A stretch of DNA of 64,000 nt from Polaromonas sp. 39-63-25 (lineage in GTDB: Bacteria; Pseudomonadota; Gammaproteobacteria; Burkholderiales; Burkholderiaceae_C): NCBI RefSeq assembly GCF_002278925.1, contig NZ_NCJH01000001.1, positions 1-64,000 of the forward strand, read 5' to 3'. A program made the position numbers and the translations under genes. Positions 30,127 to 39,760 of the stretch are shown here, piece by piece. Below the pieces are notes generated by a model. It saw only the letters and a program-made list of their open reading frames with translations, did no database searches and had not been told where the DNA came from. Numbering within the stretch: position 1 is the first letter of the stretch; each line of letters begins with the position of its first letter.

Positions 30127-30978
30127 ATGAGTAGGGCGCGCTCCTGGCTGTTCGTTCCGGGGGATAGTGCGCGCAAGATCGAGCGCGCTCTGGGCAGTGA
30201 CGCCGATGCGCTGATATTTGACTGGGAGGACGCGGTCGCTCCGGCCGCGAAGGGCGCCGCGCGAGAGGTCACGGTGGCCGCGCTCGCGGCGGCGCGTCCG
30301 CTCAGGGCGCGCTGCTGGATCCGCCTCAATGCGCTCGATTCGCCGCACTTCGCGGACGATCTCGCCTCTCTTCCGGTTGCGGCGATCGCCGGCGTCGTGT
30401 TGCCGAAGGCCTGCGGCCTGGGCGACCTTGAACGCCTGGGCGTCGCGTTGGACGCGGCTGAGTCCGCGGCCGGCCCGCGCGCCGGCGACCTCGGCGTTGT
30501 CGCGATCGTCACCGAGACGGCTGGTTCGGTGCTGGCGCTCGGCGAGTTCCGGCGCCCGGTGCCGCGCCTCGCGGCGCTGATGTGGGGCGCCGAAGACCTG
30601 GCCGGCGACCTCGGGGTCGCCCGCAACCGCGACTCCAGCGGCACCTATCGCGCGCCGTTTCGCCTAGCACGCAACATGACGCTGCTAGCGGCTGCCGCCG
30701 CCCAATGCAGCGCCATCGACGCGGTGCGCGTCGACTTCCGCGACCTCGACGCACTCGCCACAGAATCCTGCGAAGCGCGTGCGGACGGCTTCACCGCCAA
30801 GGCCGCGATCCACCCCGACCAGATCGCGCGGATCAACCGCGCTTTTGCGCCGACCGACGAGGAGCGCGCGTGGGCCGAACGGGTCGTCACCGCCCTCGCG
30901 GGCGGCGGCCTTGCGATTGTCGACGGCAGGATGGTCGACGCACCGCACCTGCGGTTGGCACGACGCATCCTTTCCTGA
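30127..30978 (+). CDS. HpcH/HpaI (CitE-type) hydroxyacyl-CoA lyase
   Basis: 283 residues, starting at the ATG 5 bp after the hydratase. CitE-type features: RSWLFVPGDSARKIERAL at the start, ADALIFDWEDAVAP near residue 29, IVTETAGSVLALGEF near 128, LMWGAEDLAGDLG near 151, and a C-terminal GFTAKAAIHPDQIARIN near 222. Such enzymes cleave malyl-, citramalyl- or similar 3-hydroxyacyl-CoAs into acetyl-CoA plus an oxo acid. It takes the place that HMG-CoA lyase holds in leucine or terpene pathways. Confidence 0.88.
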   Translation: MSRARSWLFVPGDSARKIERALGSDADALIFDWEDAVAPAAKGAAREVTVAALAAARPLRARCWIRLNALDSPHFADDLASLPVAAIAGVVLPKACGLGDLERLGVALDAAESAAGPRAGDLGVVAIVTETAGSVLALGEFRRPVPRLAALMWGAEDLAGDLGVARNRDSSGTYRAPFRLARNMTLLAAAAAQCSAIDAVRVDFRDLDALATESCEARADGFTAKAAIHPDQIARINRAFAPTDEERAWAERVVTALAGGGLAIVDGRMVDAPHLRLARRILS

Positions 30979-30995
30979 AACCGAGGACACCCGAC

Positions 30996-31763
30996 ATGCC
31001 GAACGGATCGATGGCGGTCATTACCGGGGGCACGGCCGGCATTGGGCGCGCCTGCGCCGAGGCGCTTCTTGCCGCCGGCGCGCGTGGGGTGCTCATCAAC
31101 GGTCGCGATGCCGGCCGCGCTGAACGTGCGCGGGTGGACATCCAAGCGCAATTTCCCCGGGCCCGCGTCGCTGTTGCACTGGGCGATGTCTCCAAGGCCG
31201 AAGTCGCCGAGGCGGTCATGGCCCAGGCAATCCAGCAGCTAGGCCGCATCGACGTCTTGGTGAATTCCACTGGCGGCAACGATCTGCCGCGACTTCTCTT
31301 TCGCACGCCGCCTGCCCAGATCCCCGGCATCTTCGAGCGCTGCCTCTTCGCGCAGATTCTTAGCTGCGCGGCCGCGTTGCCGTATATGCGCGAGGCCGGC
31401 GGCGGTGCGGTCATCAACATTGCGTCCGACGCCGGGAAAATCCCCACGCCGGGCGAAAGCGTCATCGGCGCGTCGATGGCGGGCATCATTATGTTCACGC
31501 GTGCGCTCGCCGTTGAAGGCAAGCGCGACGGAATCCGCGCCAACGTTCTGACACCGTCGCTAACCAGCGGCACCGAGCACTATGACAAGGTGATGGCGGA
31601 CCCGTTCGCCGGCCGGCTCTTCGCCAAGGCAGAGAAGATGGCCGCGCTCGGCGTCGTCAGCAAGGAGGAGCTCGCCGGGCTGGCGGTCTTCCTCGCCTCT
31701 TCTGCAGCCGCAAAGATCACCGGCCAGGCCATCAGCATGACGGGGGGTATTTCAGCGCTGTGA
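30996..31763 (+). CDS. SDR-family protein lacking catalytic Tyr and Lys
   Basis: 255 residues. The Rossmann nucleotide-binding motif is intact (VITGGTAGIGRACAEALLAA), as are NSTGG near residue 90 and the catalytic-type Ser144 in NIASDAGK. The YxxxK motif is replaced: the aligned stretch reads ESVIGASMAGIIMFTRALA, with Ile157 for Tyr and Met161 for Lys. It is thus probably not a normal oxidoreductase; it may be a divergent enzyme or a binding protein. Last gene of the 23.2-31.8 kb operon. Confidence 0.85.
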   Translation: MPNGSMAVITGGTAGIGRACAEALLAAGARGVLINGRDAGRAERARVDIQAQFPRARVAVALGDVSKAEVAEAVMAQAIQQLGRIDVLVNSTGGNDLPRLLFRTPPAQIPGIFERCLFAQILSCAAALPYMREAGGGAVINIASDAGKIPTPGESVIGASMAGIIMFTRALAVEGKRDGIRANVLTPSLTSGTEHYDKVMADPFAGRLFAKAEKMAALGVVSKEELAGLAVFLASSAAAKITGQAISMTGGISAL

Positions 31764-32290
31764 AGCCGCGCGGGGCAGACTGCACCGCAAGTGCAGGAAA
31801 ATGCGCATGTGTATGTGTATGTGAATCAACAAATTGGCACCAACGCGGGCGCCGGTCACATACTCGGCCCAGCCCTTTTCAACGGAACGGGCCACCAGGC
31901 CGTCGAGCTCGTCTGTGATGTCGCTTTCAAACTCCAGAAAGCGATGCGGCTTGCCCCGGAAGTTCGCCTCGACAATTTCATGTACTTTCCAGGCCATTGC
32001 ACGGCCTCAGCGCCATTTGATTCGGAGGTGCGCAGCGAACGTTGTCCAGCACGCCGCGCAGCGCCACCGGCCTGCTGATGTCTCGACCCCGCCCGTTTCA
32101 GGCCTTGTGGACTTGCATGGGCCGGAACACAGGCGATATCGACCCGAATTCAGGTCCAAGGTGCCCGGCAGATCCGCCGGCGCACGGCGCGCGGCTGCCG
32201 TAGAGGCAATGGAAGGTATTGGCATGGGTGGAGAAGTGATAACGCGGTGGAAGAGGGGGGGAAGAAGGGGGTAGAGAAAAATTGGACGAA
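31764..32290. other. gene-poor stretch with a doubtful minus-strand frame
   Basis: No recognised gene. A minus-strand frame (31752-31997, 81 codons) begins MAWKVHEIVEANFRGKPHRF, with coding-like composition for about 50 residues and a TGAGG upstream. It then runs through a TGTATG repeat (31806-31824) into low-quality sequence, so it is at most a gene fragment. The rest, including purine-rich G/A runs at 32250-32275, shows nothing identifiable. Confidence 0.4.
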
Positions 32291-32322
32291 AAAAAACGGA
32301 GGTCCTTGATGGACCCCCGTTT
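32283..32322 (-). terminator. strong intrinsic terminator reading on the minus strand
   Basis: Inverted arms AAACGG-A-GGTCC and GGACC-C-CCGTTT with a 5-base loop (about 32294-32322) form an almost perfect stem. On the minus strand it is followed by a run of eight T (32289-32296). No obvious intact minus-strand gene ends here, so it may be a relic brought with a mobile element; the plus-strand side has only a short T run. Confidence 0.6.
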
Positions 32323-32390
32323 CCTGTGTAAATGCAGATTTCGACACTAGCCTGAAGCTACCGCGAGTTCGAGACCAGAGGCTTGCGCCC

Positions 32391-33158
32391 TTGCTTTCGC
32401 ACGCTGGTAGAGCGGCGTTTGACTCACCGGAGAGTTCCGCATGGCACGGAGCCACGCGCATCTGGCGCAGCCACGGCCTCAAACCGCATTTGAGCAAGAC
32501 CTTCAAAGTCTCCAATGACATCCGCTTTGAGGAGAAGCTCACCGACATCGTTGGGCTGTACATGAGCCCGCCTGAGCGTGCCGTGGTGTTGTGCTGCGAC
32601 GAGAAGAGCCAGATACAGGCACTGGACCGCACACAGCCGGGACTGCCGCTCAAGCGCGGGCGCGCCCAAACCATGACCCACGACTACAAGCGTCATGGAA
32701 CGACCACGCTGTTTGCGGCGCTCAACATTCTCGATGGCCAGGTCATCTCGCAATGCCAATCACGCCATCGGCACATCGAGTGGCTGAAGTTTCTCAAGCA
32801 AATTGATGCCACTGTCACACCTGATTTGCAAATCCATGTGGTGCTGGACAACTATGCCACCCACAAACATCCCAAGGTATTAAAGTGGTTGGCCAAGCGC
32901 CCTCGCTTTCACATGCACTTCACCGCAACCAGTGCGTCGTGGATGAATATGGTGGAGCGCTTTTTTAGAAATCTCAGCGAGGATCGACTCAAGCGTGGGG
33001 TCTTCAAAAGTGTTGACGAGTTGGTTGCAGCAATTGAGCTTTTCGTGCTCGCTCACAACGAGGAGCCAAAGCCATTCATCTGGACTGCAAGCGCTCGAGA
33101 CATTCTGGAGAAAGTCATGCGGGCGAAGGCAAAACTCAAAACAGTTCAAACAGAGTGA
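32391..33158 (+). pseudogene. IS630-family transposase, 5'-truncated
   Basis: The C-terminal 240 or so residues of an IS630 transposase: the end of the helix-turn-helix ([20 protein letters not shown]), then the DDE domain with [36 protein letters not shown] and [12 protein letters not shown]. The normal protein is about 345-360 residues; the N-terminal part is missing and the 20 residues before TRIW look scrambled. Its 3' end directly abuts, and slightly overlaps, the end of the LysR gene. Confidence 0.88.
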
Positions 33159-34090
33159 AACACTACACTAGCGCTGTGCTGCTCGGCGGCGCTGCAGTGC
33201 GCCAGGAACTCCGTGGTCGCGCGGCCCAGCCGCTTTTCGCGGTGCAACACGATGGCGAGCTTGCGGGTTGCCTTGGGCAGGCGTGTTCGCAGTTCGACCA
33301 GGTGCCCGTCTTCCACGCTTTGCGTCACTGCGTAGCGAGAAAGGCAGCCAAGGGCATCGCTCGCCGCCACCACGCGCTTGACCGCTTCGGTGCTGCCGAG
33401 CTCGAAGCCGACGTGCACCTGGTCCAGGTTTTTCAACAACCACTCATCCGTGATCTGACGCGTGCCCGAACCGTGCTCCCGCAGCACCCAGGTGGCATCA
33501 GCAAGCTGTCGAGCCGTTGCGCAGCGATTCGCCAACTCATGGCCCGGCGCGGCGAGGATCACCATTTCGTCATCAAGCCACGGCTGAACGACAAGGTCAG
33601 AATGCGTCTGCGCCCCCTCGATGAAGCCGATGTCGACGTCGAAGCCAGCTACCGCGGTAATCACTTCACTCGTATTGCAAATGCGCAGATGGACATGGCT
33701 TTTGGGGTGCAGCTGCGTCCAATGCGAGATCAAGCTCGGCAACAAGTATTCGCCTATTGTAAAACTGGCGGCCACCCGCAAGGGTGCTGCGTGTTCGTCC
33801 ATGAAGAGAGCTTGCACTTCGGCCGCTTGTTCGACCAGCGCTTGGGCCTTGGGCAACAGCGCGCGCCCGTTTTCGTTGAGCAGCAGGCGCCGGCCGATGC
33901 GGTCGAACAGTTCGATGCCAAGAGCGGCCTCGAGGTCAGACAGCGAGGTGCTAGCTGCAGATTGCGAGCGTGCAATCCGGTCGGCCGCCGCACGTGTGCT
34001 GCCGCCGCGCGCCGTGGCCAGAAAGACTTCGAGCTGACGCAGGTTGAGGCGCAGGCGCTGGAAGGATTGCTGATTTGATTTATCGATCAT
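33146..34090 (-). CDS. LysR-family transcriptional regulator
   Basis: 314 residues. The N-terminal helix-turn-helix is clear ([20 protein letters not shown], then [20 protein letters not shown]), followed by a periplasmic-binding-type effector domain ([19 protein letters not shown] near residue 101). The last ten or so residues are encoded in DNA shared with the IS630 end, so the natural C-terminus may have been replaced. Divergent from the YeiH-family gene 115 bp away, the usual arrangement for a LysR activator and target; YeiE-YeiH pairs are known and linked to sulfite. Confidence 0.9.
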   Translation of the reverse strand: MIDKSNQQSFQRLRLNLRQLEVFLATARGGSTRAAADRIARSQSAASTSLSDLEAALGIELFDRIGRRLLLNENGRALLPKAQALVEQAAEVQALFMDEHAAPLRVAASFTIGEYLLPSLISHWTQLHPKSHVHLRICNTSEVITAVAGFDVDIGFIEGAQTHSDLVVQPWLDDEMVILAAPGHELANRCATARQLADATWVLREHGSGTRQITDEWLLKNLDQVHVGFELGSTEAVKRVVAASDALGCLSRYAVTQSVEDGHLVELRTRLPKATRKLAIVLHREKRLGRATTEFLAHCSAAEQHSASVVFHSV

Positions 34091-34205
34091 TATTAACGTT
34101 ATTATCCGCTTTTTTCTTTAATGACTTTTAATTATTATTTAATTCATTGAGGGCCATAACCCTCCCACGCGTAGCCCACGTGCGCTGTTCGAAAGAGGTT
34201 TTGCT
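34091..34205. promoter_or_regulatory. AT-rich divergent promoter region, LysR/YeiH
   Basis: 115 bp, markedly more AT-rich than its flanks. It holds TAACGTTA (34095-34102 region) and several T-N11-A type inverted arms within TTATTAACGTTATTAT and AATTATTATTTAATT, the kind of site LysR proteins bind. No single promoter stands out. Confidence 0.45.
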
Positions 34206-35258
34206 GTGTTCAATTTCCTGTCGCCAACGTCAGCCGCCGACACGGCCCGCCCCGCTTGGTTGCCGCTGCACCTGCTGCAACTTTTCCCGGGTGCCGCCTT
34301 GTCTTGTGTGATTGCGATGGCCGCCACCCTGGTGTCCACGCTGCACGGCGGGCCCCAGTTCTTGTATGCGCTGTTCTTTGGCGTGGCTTTTCACTACCTC
34401 AGCCATGACGCCAAGACCAGACCAGGTATCGAGTTTTGTTCGCGCACCGTGCTGCGCCTGGGCGTCGGCCTGCTGGGTGCGCGCATCACCGCGTCCCAGA
34501 TTGCCGGGCTGGGCTGGTCGACCGCCGCCATTGTGGTTGCCGCCGTGGTGACCACAATGCTGTGCGGCAGCCTGCTGGGACGGCGCCTGGGCCTGACGCG
34601 GGCGCAGGGCGTGCTGTCGGGCGGCGCCGTTGCTATTTGCGGCGCTTCCGCGGCGCTGGCAATTTCGTCGGTGCTGCCACGCAACAAGGAAAGCGAGCGC
34701 TTCACCCTGATGGTGGTGGTGACGGTGACTGTGCTGTCCACGCTGGCCATGGTGGCCTATCCCCTGATCGCCAAAGTATTGCATCTGCCGCCGGAGTTGG
34801 CCGGCCTATTCCTTGGCGGCACCATTCATGACGTGGCCCAGGTTGTCGGCGCGGGTTATATGCTGAACCATGAAACGGGTGACTACGCCACCATCGTCAA
34901 GCTGTTCCGGGTGTCCATGCTGGCCGTGGTCGTGGTCGTGGTATCCAGTATGTTCAAGAAGGGGCGTGAGCAGTCTGAAGACGGCACGGTCGCAGCCAGG
35001 CAGGCGCTGGTGCCCTGGTTTCTGTGGGTTTTTGTGGCCCTGGTGGCTCTCAACTCGATGGGTGGAGTACCTGTGGCCGTTCAGGAGGGCCTGAGCAATG
35101 TGTCCCGCATTTGCCTGGTCGTCGCCATTGCTGCCCTGGGTATCAAGACGTCTTTCCGGCAATTGGCCCGCGCCGGATGGAAACCGTTCACCCTGCTGCT
35201 GGTTGAAACCCTGTGGATGGCCGCGTTTGTGCTGGCTGCCATTTACCTGAGACCTTGA
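34206..35258 (+). CDS. YeiH/UPF0324-family membrane protein (putative sulfate/sulfite-related exporter)
   Basis: 350 residues with about ten membrane segments. Family signature stretches: TRPGIEFCSRTVLRLGVGLL near residue 76, GVLSGGAVAICGASAALAIS near 137, LFLGGTIHDVAQVVGAGYML near 200, and IALGIKTSFRQLARAGW-like text near 318. The family is annotated as putative sulfate exporters but is poorly characterised. Controlled, by context, by the divergent LysR protein. A role in disposing of sulfite or sulfate from sulfonate breakdown elsewhere in the window is possible but unproven. Confidence 0.9.
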   Translation: MFNFLSPTSAADTARPAWLPLHLLQLFPGAALSCVIAMAATLVSTLHGGPQFLYALFFGVAFHYLSHDAKTRPGIEFCSRTVLRLGVGLLGARITASQIAGLGWSTAAIVVAAVVTTMLCGSLLGRRLGLTRAQGVLSGGAVAICGASAALAISSVLPRNKESERFTLMVVVTVTVLSTLAMVAYPLIAKVLHLPPELAGLFLGGTIHDVAQVVGAGYMLNHETGDYATIVKLFRVSMLAVVVVVVSSMFKKGREQSEDGTVAARQALVPWFLWVFVALVALNSMGGVPVAVQEGLSNVSRICLVVAIAALGIKTSFRQLARAGWKPFTLLLVETLWMAAFVLAAIYLRP

Positions 35259-35333
35259 GCGGACTCCCGGCGTCCGCCAGACCCCCGTGCCTTTCCCGTT
35301 CCATGTTGCCATTAATCAAAAGAGAGACAAAAC

Positions 35334-35387
35334 ATGGGCGTTGTTGGCGTGGTTCAAAACCCCCGGTTTTCGGGTAACACTGGCGTG
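35334..35387 (+). pseudogene. 5' stub of a gene cut by IS5 copy 2
   Basis: An ATG at 35334 with an AGAGA-type ribosome site 8-10 bp upstream begins MGVVGVVQNPRFSGNTGV, then the frame enters the left repeat of the IS5 element at 35388. The rest of the gene is not found. It follows the YeiH gene by 75 bp and was probably its operon partner. The product cannot be named from 18 residues. Confidence 0.4.
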
Positions 35388-36099
35388 GGCGTTGTTGCAC
35401 GGATGCTCGGCGGCGGCCTGATAGGCTCGTCAGCCCTGATCAAGACATCTGACCAACCGCATGCCCAACAAACACAACGCCAAGTGCCGCCACCATATTC
35501 CGAAGATGAAGTTTTCGGTGCGCAACTGGGCTGAGTACGACGCGGCACTTCGCGCCCGCGGTAGCCTGACCTTGTGGGTCACGGCTGAAGCGATGGATCA
35601 TTGGGCAGCCCAGCCACACAGCACACCTGGTGGGCAAGGTTTCTACTCGGATTTGGCGATCAAAACCAGCCTGAAGTTGCGCTTGGCGTTTCGCCAACCG
35701 CTGCGACAAACCGAAGGCCTGATGGCATCGATCTTTGATCTGCTGGAGCTGGACCTGAAGGCGCCCGATCACGGCACGGTGAGTCGACGCGCCATGCGCT
35801 TGAAGTCGATCTCCAAGCGGTGCGCACTGCCCGCAGGGCCTGCACACATCTTGATCGATAGCACAGGGCTGAAGGTCTTTGGTGCGGGCGAATGGTTGCA
35901 AGAAAATCATGGCCAGAAGTCACGCCGTAGCTGGAGAAAGCTGCACCTGGCGGTGGATGCCAATACTGGGTTGATCGTAGCCTCGATACTGACAGAACAG
36001 GATGTTGATGATCCGTCCCAAGTGGGTCCACTGCTTGATCAGATCGAACACAAAATTGGCCAGGTCACTGCCGATGGTGCCTATGACGGCGAGCCGACC
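35388..36099 (+). mobile_element. IS5-family insertion sequence, copy 2, 3'-truncated
   Basis: Starts with GGCGTTGTTGCACGGATG, the same terminal repeat as copy 1 at 8650. The transposase frame (from the ATG at 35461) is uninterrupted where copy 1 is frameshifted. At 36100 it is cut by the left end of an IS6-type element, inside the codons after DGAYDGEPT; the remaining third and the right repeat are missing. Orientation is opposite to copy 1. Confidence 0.9.
35461..36099 (+). pseudogene. IS5 transposase, C-terminally truncated
   Basis: 213 of about 325 residues remain, MPNKHNAKCRHH through TADGAYDGEPT. The open frame runs on for 17 foreign residues (GFVALAVPAKDG...) read from the IS6 end. 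The part with the last acidic catalytic residue is lost, so it is inactive. It is very similar to the copy at 8703-9690, with scattered substitutions such as SVRNWAEYD for TVCNWREYD. Confidence 0.9.
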
Positions 36100-36758
36100 G
36101 GTTTTGTCGCATTAGCAGTCCCAGCCAAGGATGGCGTTATGCTGACAGCCTGAAATTCAATGGTTGGGACGGGCGATGTTGAAGATGAAGGGGAAGCGAT
36201 TTCCGAAGGAAATCATTCTGCTGTGCGTCCGTTGGTACGCAGCGTACCCACTGAGCTACCGCAACCTGGAAGAAATGATGCAGGAACGTGGTGTGTACGT
36301 GGATCACTCCAGTGTCAGCCGCTGGGCGATCAAGTTTTTGCCGTTGCTGGAGAAGGTATTCAGAAAGCACAAGCGGGCAGTCGGCGCCAGTTGGCGTATG
36401 GACGAGACCTACATCAAGGTTAATGGTCAGTGGAAGTACCTGTATCGTGCGGTGGACAAGGAAGGCGCCACCATCGATTTCCTGTTGCGTGCCAGGCGTG
36501 ATACCGCTGCGGCGACCCGGTTTTTCGACAAAGCGATGCGCCAAAACGGCTTCAAGTCATTCAGATCTGCCAGCGCAGTCCTGGCGGGTATTGAGCTGTT
36601 GCACATGATCCGAAAAGGCCAAATGAGCACCGAAAAAGGAATGGGACTTTCGTTCGCCAAGCAGTTTTATGCACTGGCAGCATAAGTGCGCCCGGGGCCA
36701 GCGCGCGCTTGAAGAATTCGCCCAAATTTTTTCCTCGACTGGCTAATGCGACAAAACC
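36100..36758 (+). mobile_element. IS6-family element with internal deletion (about 659 bp)
   Basis: Left end GGTTTTGTCGCATTAGC (36100-36116) and inverted right end GCTAATGCGACAAAACC (36742-36758) are perfect 17-bp repeats. The element is shorter than the usual 800 or so bp because of a deletion in the transposase gene. Flanking bases (AGCCGACC left, AGAAAAGG right) give no 8-bp target duplication, pointing to recombination. Related ends recur in the miniature element at 57336. Confidence 0.88.
36176..36685 (+). pseudogene. IS6-family transposase, internally deleted
   Basis: 169 residues against about 235 normally. The N-terminal half (KMKGKRFPKEIILLCVRWYA, SSVSRWAIKFLPLLEKVF, WRMDETYIKVNGQWKYLYRA) and the C-terminal end (FKSFRSASAVLAGIELLHMI) are joined directly after AMRQNG. 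The missing 55 or so residues hold the second catalytic Asp (IDKSGAN region) and the Glu (NNxVEQDHR region). The deletion keeps the frame. Only the first Asp (DETY) remains, so it cannot transpose by itself but could act as an inhibitor. Confidence 0.88.
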
Positions 36759-36947
36759 AGAAAAGGCCCCTTGAACGTCAGTGATTCAGAGGGCTAACCA
36801 TTTGTGGGAGGTTTGGCACTACGATCCGTGGCGTATGCCTTGGCAGTCATTGGTGCCATGTTCTGATCGCTCATTGAGCAGCGTTACGTGCTGGCCGTAA
36901 GCAATGGGATGGACGCTCCCACCTAAACGGCATCGCAATGTGCCAAA

Positions 36948-37343
36948 GTGGAGGTGTTTACCCGTCCAGACTCTGACCTGGTGAACACGATGTTGGATGC
37001 TGCCATCGAGACGGTAGCCACCGCAGGAGACCGGCCTGTCGTTCACTCTGATCGTGGAGCCCACTATCGCTGGCCTGGGTGGCTCTCAAGGATGCACAAC
37101 GCAAAGCTGATTCGTTCGATGTCGCGCAAAGGATGCTCACCCGACAACGCCGCATGCGAGGGCTTCTTCGGACGATTGAAAACGGAACTGTTCTATCCTC
37201 GACGCTGGCAGGACATCACTGTGGACCAATTCATCCAGATAGTTGACTCATGCATCCGCTGGTACAACGAAAAGCGCATCAAAATATCCCTTGGCTCACT
37301 CAGTCCTCTTGAATACCGGGCGAGCCTTGGAATCACCGCATAA
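36948..37343 (+). pseudogene. IS3-family transposase (OrfB) fragment
   Basis: 131 residues of the C-terminal integrase core: TRPDSDLVNTMLDAAIETV, then VVHSDRGAHYRWPGW with the second catalytic Asp, PDNAACEGFFGRLKTELFY with the Glu, and the end YNEKRIKISLGSLSPLEYR. The first Asp and the whole N-terminal half are missing. The 190 bp upstream (36759-36947) contain nothing I recognise. Lies between the IS6 element and the P450 gene. Confidence 0.88.
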
Positions 37344-37400
37344 ACCAGTCCAAGTATTACGCCGCACCCCCATGCTGTAAACCTGCCATATGGGCCACTT

Positions 37401-38678
37401 TCAAGCACTTGCCCGAGAGCGCAGCGGCAGCGCCACCAGCCCGCGATAAGCTGGCTTGTCGCCCCAGCGCGGCGCGGCATCGGCCAGGCTGAGCCCGGGC
37501 CATCTTTTGAGCAACTGCCAAAAGACCATTTGGGCCTCCATCAGCGTGAGCGCCGCGCCCATGCACACGTGCGGCCCCGAGCCGAAGGCCAGCGAAGCGC
37601 CCTGGCCGCGCGTGATGTCCAGCGTGTCGGGATCCCGGTAGCGGGCCGGATCGCGGCTGGCCGCGCCAATCAGGGGCAGCACCAGCTCGCCGCGCCGCAG
37701 CTGCTGGCCATGCAGCACCAGATCGGTGGCCACGCGCCGCCCGGTGTACTGCACCGGGCTGTCAAAGCGCAGCAGCTCGCGCACCGCGCCGGGCAGCAGC
37801 TCGGGTTCGCGCTGAAGGCGCTGCCACTGCGCCGGATGCGCGAGCAGCGCCTGCACGCCGCTGCCCAGCAGGTGGCGTGTGGTCTCGTGGCCGGCAAACA
37901 GCAGCATTGCGCATTGCGCGAGCAGCTCGGCGCCATCGTGGATCTCGCCCCTGGCCTCGGCGGCGACCAGCCGGCTGACCAGGTCGTCGCCCGGCGTCTG
38001 GCGCTTGAGCGCCAGCAGGGATTCAAAGTAACGGCTCATGGCCACCAGGCTGGCCTGGGCACGCCTGGCCTGATCGCGCGAAGGCCTAGGCTCGCCAATG
38101 AAGCTGGCCAGGTCTTCTGACCAGGCCATGAAGTCTTCCTGCGGCCGCTCGATGCCCAGCAGCAGCGTGATCACCCGCACCGGCAGCGGACGGGCCACCG
38201 CCTCGATGAAGTCAAACGTGTCCAGGTGCTCTACCTGATCTACCCGGTCGAGCAGCTCGGTGACCACCTGCTCAATGTGCGGCGCCAGCCCTTGGAGGAT
38301 GTCGGGCCGAAAGCCGGCATTGAGCACCTTCCTGATGCGCGGATGGTCGGGCGCGTCGAGAAACAGCAGCGCGCGGGCAAACAGCTGCTGAAAGCCGCTC
38401 AGCTCGCCCGGGGCGCCCTCGCGGCCCTTGACCCAGGTGCCGGTGCGCTGCGCGGAAAAGCGCGGATCACGCAGCACCAGTTCGACATCGGCATGGCGCG
38501 TGAGCAGCCAGGCGCCGCCGAAAAACTCCTCGCTCCAGTGAATTGGTCCGGCCTCCCGCAAGGCCCGGTAGGTCGGGTAGGGATTGGCCAGGAACACGGC
38601 ATCCACGAGGGGCCGAGCCAGCGCGAGCGGTCTCGGCTCCGCGCCCCTATCGCCCCTATTTGCTGCGCTCATGGTCAC
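37401..38678 (-). CDS. cytochrome P450 of the biotin operon (BioI-like)
   Basis: 425 residues; the start overlaps the bioB stop as GTGA (38678), with an ATG two codons on (38672). P450 motifs: oxygen-activation [10 protein letters not shown] near residue 248, ExxR-type region [16 protein letters not shown] near 281, and heme loop [20 protein letters not shown] near 364 with the Cys ligand. Soluble bacterial class, no membrane anchor. As the last gene of a biotin operon it is best explained as a BioI-type enzyme, which cleaves a long-chain acyl-ACP to pimeloyl-ACP. No ferredoxin or flavodoxin partner is next to it. Confidence 0.88.
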   Translation of the reverse strand: MTMSAANRGDRGAEPRPLALARPLVDAVFLANPYPTYRALREAGPIHWSEEFFGGAWLLTRHADVELVLRDPRFSAQRTGTWVKGREGAPGELSGFQQLFARALLFLDAPDHPRIRKVLNAGFRPDILQGLAPHIEQVVTELLDRVDQVEHLDTFDFIEAVARPLPVRVITLLLGIERPQEDFMAWSEDLASFIGEPRPSRDQARRAQASLVAMSRYFESLLALKRQTPGDDLVSRLVAAEARGEIHDGAELLAQCAMLLFAGHETTRHLLGSGVQALLAHPAQWQRLQREPELLPGAVRELLRFDSPVQYTGRRVATDLVLHGQQLRRGELVLPLIGAASRDPARYRDPDTLDITRGQGASLAFGSGPHVCMGAALTLMEAQMVFWQLLKRWPGLSLADAAPRWGDKPAYRGLVALPLRSRASA

Positions 38679-39709
38679 TGCGCTGTAGGCGCTGCAGGGC
38701 GCGCGCCCTGGACTTTCAAGCCCAGGCGCTCAAACAGCTGGCGATCACGGTCAGCTTGCGGGTTGCTGGTGGTCAGCAGCTTGTCGCCATAGAAAATCGA
38801 GTTCGCGCCTGCAGCAAAACACAGCACCTGCAAGGCTTCATCCATCTGTTCGCGCCCTGCGGACAGTCGGACCATGGTCAGCGGCATGGTGATGCGCGCC
38901 ACGGCGATGGTGCGCACGAACTCGAACGGGTCCAGCGGCGGGGCATCGGCCAGCGGCGTGCCGGGCACGGGTACCAGGTTGTTGATGGGAACTGATTCGG
39001 GATAAGGGCTGAGGTTGGCCAGCTCAGCGATGAGTCCTGCGCGCTGGAGCCGGCTTTCACCCATGCCGACAATGCCGCCGCAGCAGACGTTGATGCCGGC
39101 TTCGCGCACATAGCCCAGGGTGTCCAGCCGGTCCTGATAGGTGCGGGTAGTGATGATCTCGCCATAGAACTCGGGCGAGCTGTCCAGGTTATGGTTGTAA
39201 TAATCCAGACCCGCTTCCTTCAAAGCCTGAGCCTGCTCGGCCTGCAGCATGCCAAGCGTCATGCAGGTTTCCAGGCCTAGCGAGCGCACGCCACGCACCA
39301 TCTCGGTCACGTTCTCCATGTCACGCTCTTTCGGGCTGCGCCAGGCGGCGCCCATGCAAAAACGGGTGGCGCCCTGGTCTTTGGCGGCCTGGGCGGCCTC
39401 CATCACTTCGGTCAGCGGCATCAGTTTGGTGGCATCCACGCCGCTGTCGGCGCTGGCCGCTTGCGGGCAGTAGCCGCAGTCTTCGGCGCAGCCGCCGGTC
39501 TTGATGGACAGCAGCGTCGAGAGCTGCACCTCGTTGGCATCAAAATTTTCGCGATGCACCTGCTGGGCGCGAAACAGCAAGTCCATGAACGGCAGCTCGT
39601 ACAGGGCCGCCACGTCAGCGACTTCCCAGCGGAGCGGGGCCTTCGGTGCGTTGGAAGGTGCGGGCGCGCGGCGCAGGGACGAAACAGGAATGGTGGTAAT
39701 GGTAGTCAT
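38675..39709 (-). CDS. bioB: biotin synthase
   Basis: 344 residues, radical-SAM enzyme inserting sulfur into dethiobiotin. The [4Fe-4S] motif [12 protein letters not shown] lies near residue 72, and the family text [14 protein letters not shown] near 117 and [13 protein letters not shown] near 172 are typical. Four-base overlap with the P450 start. The gap to bioD upstream is 51 bp. Confidence 0.96.
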   Translation of the reverse strand: MTTITTIPVSSLRRAPAPSNAPKAPLRWEVADVAALYELPFMDLLFRAQQVHRENFDANEVQLSTLLSIKTGGCAEDCGYCPQAASADSGVDATKLMPLTEVMEAAQAAKDQGATRFCMGAAWRSPKERDMENVTEMVRGVRSLGLETCMTLGMLQAEQAQALKEAGLDYYNHNLDSSPEFYGEIITTRTYQDRLDTLGYVREAGINVCCGGIVGMGESRLQRAGLIAELANLSPYPESVPINNLVPVPGTPLADAPPLDPFEFVRTIAVARITMPLTMVRLSAGREQMDEALQVLCFAAGANSIFYGDKLLTTSNPQADRDRQLFERLGLKVQGARPAAPTAQ

Positions 39710-39760
39710 GCAGTTTTCTCAGGTGAAGAAGGTGGGTACGAAAGGTCGTTAAAGGGGTCG

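Noticed and set aside
31806..31824. TGTATG tandem repeat as a phase-variable tract.
   Set aside because: Only a few imperfect units and not inside a supported gene.
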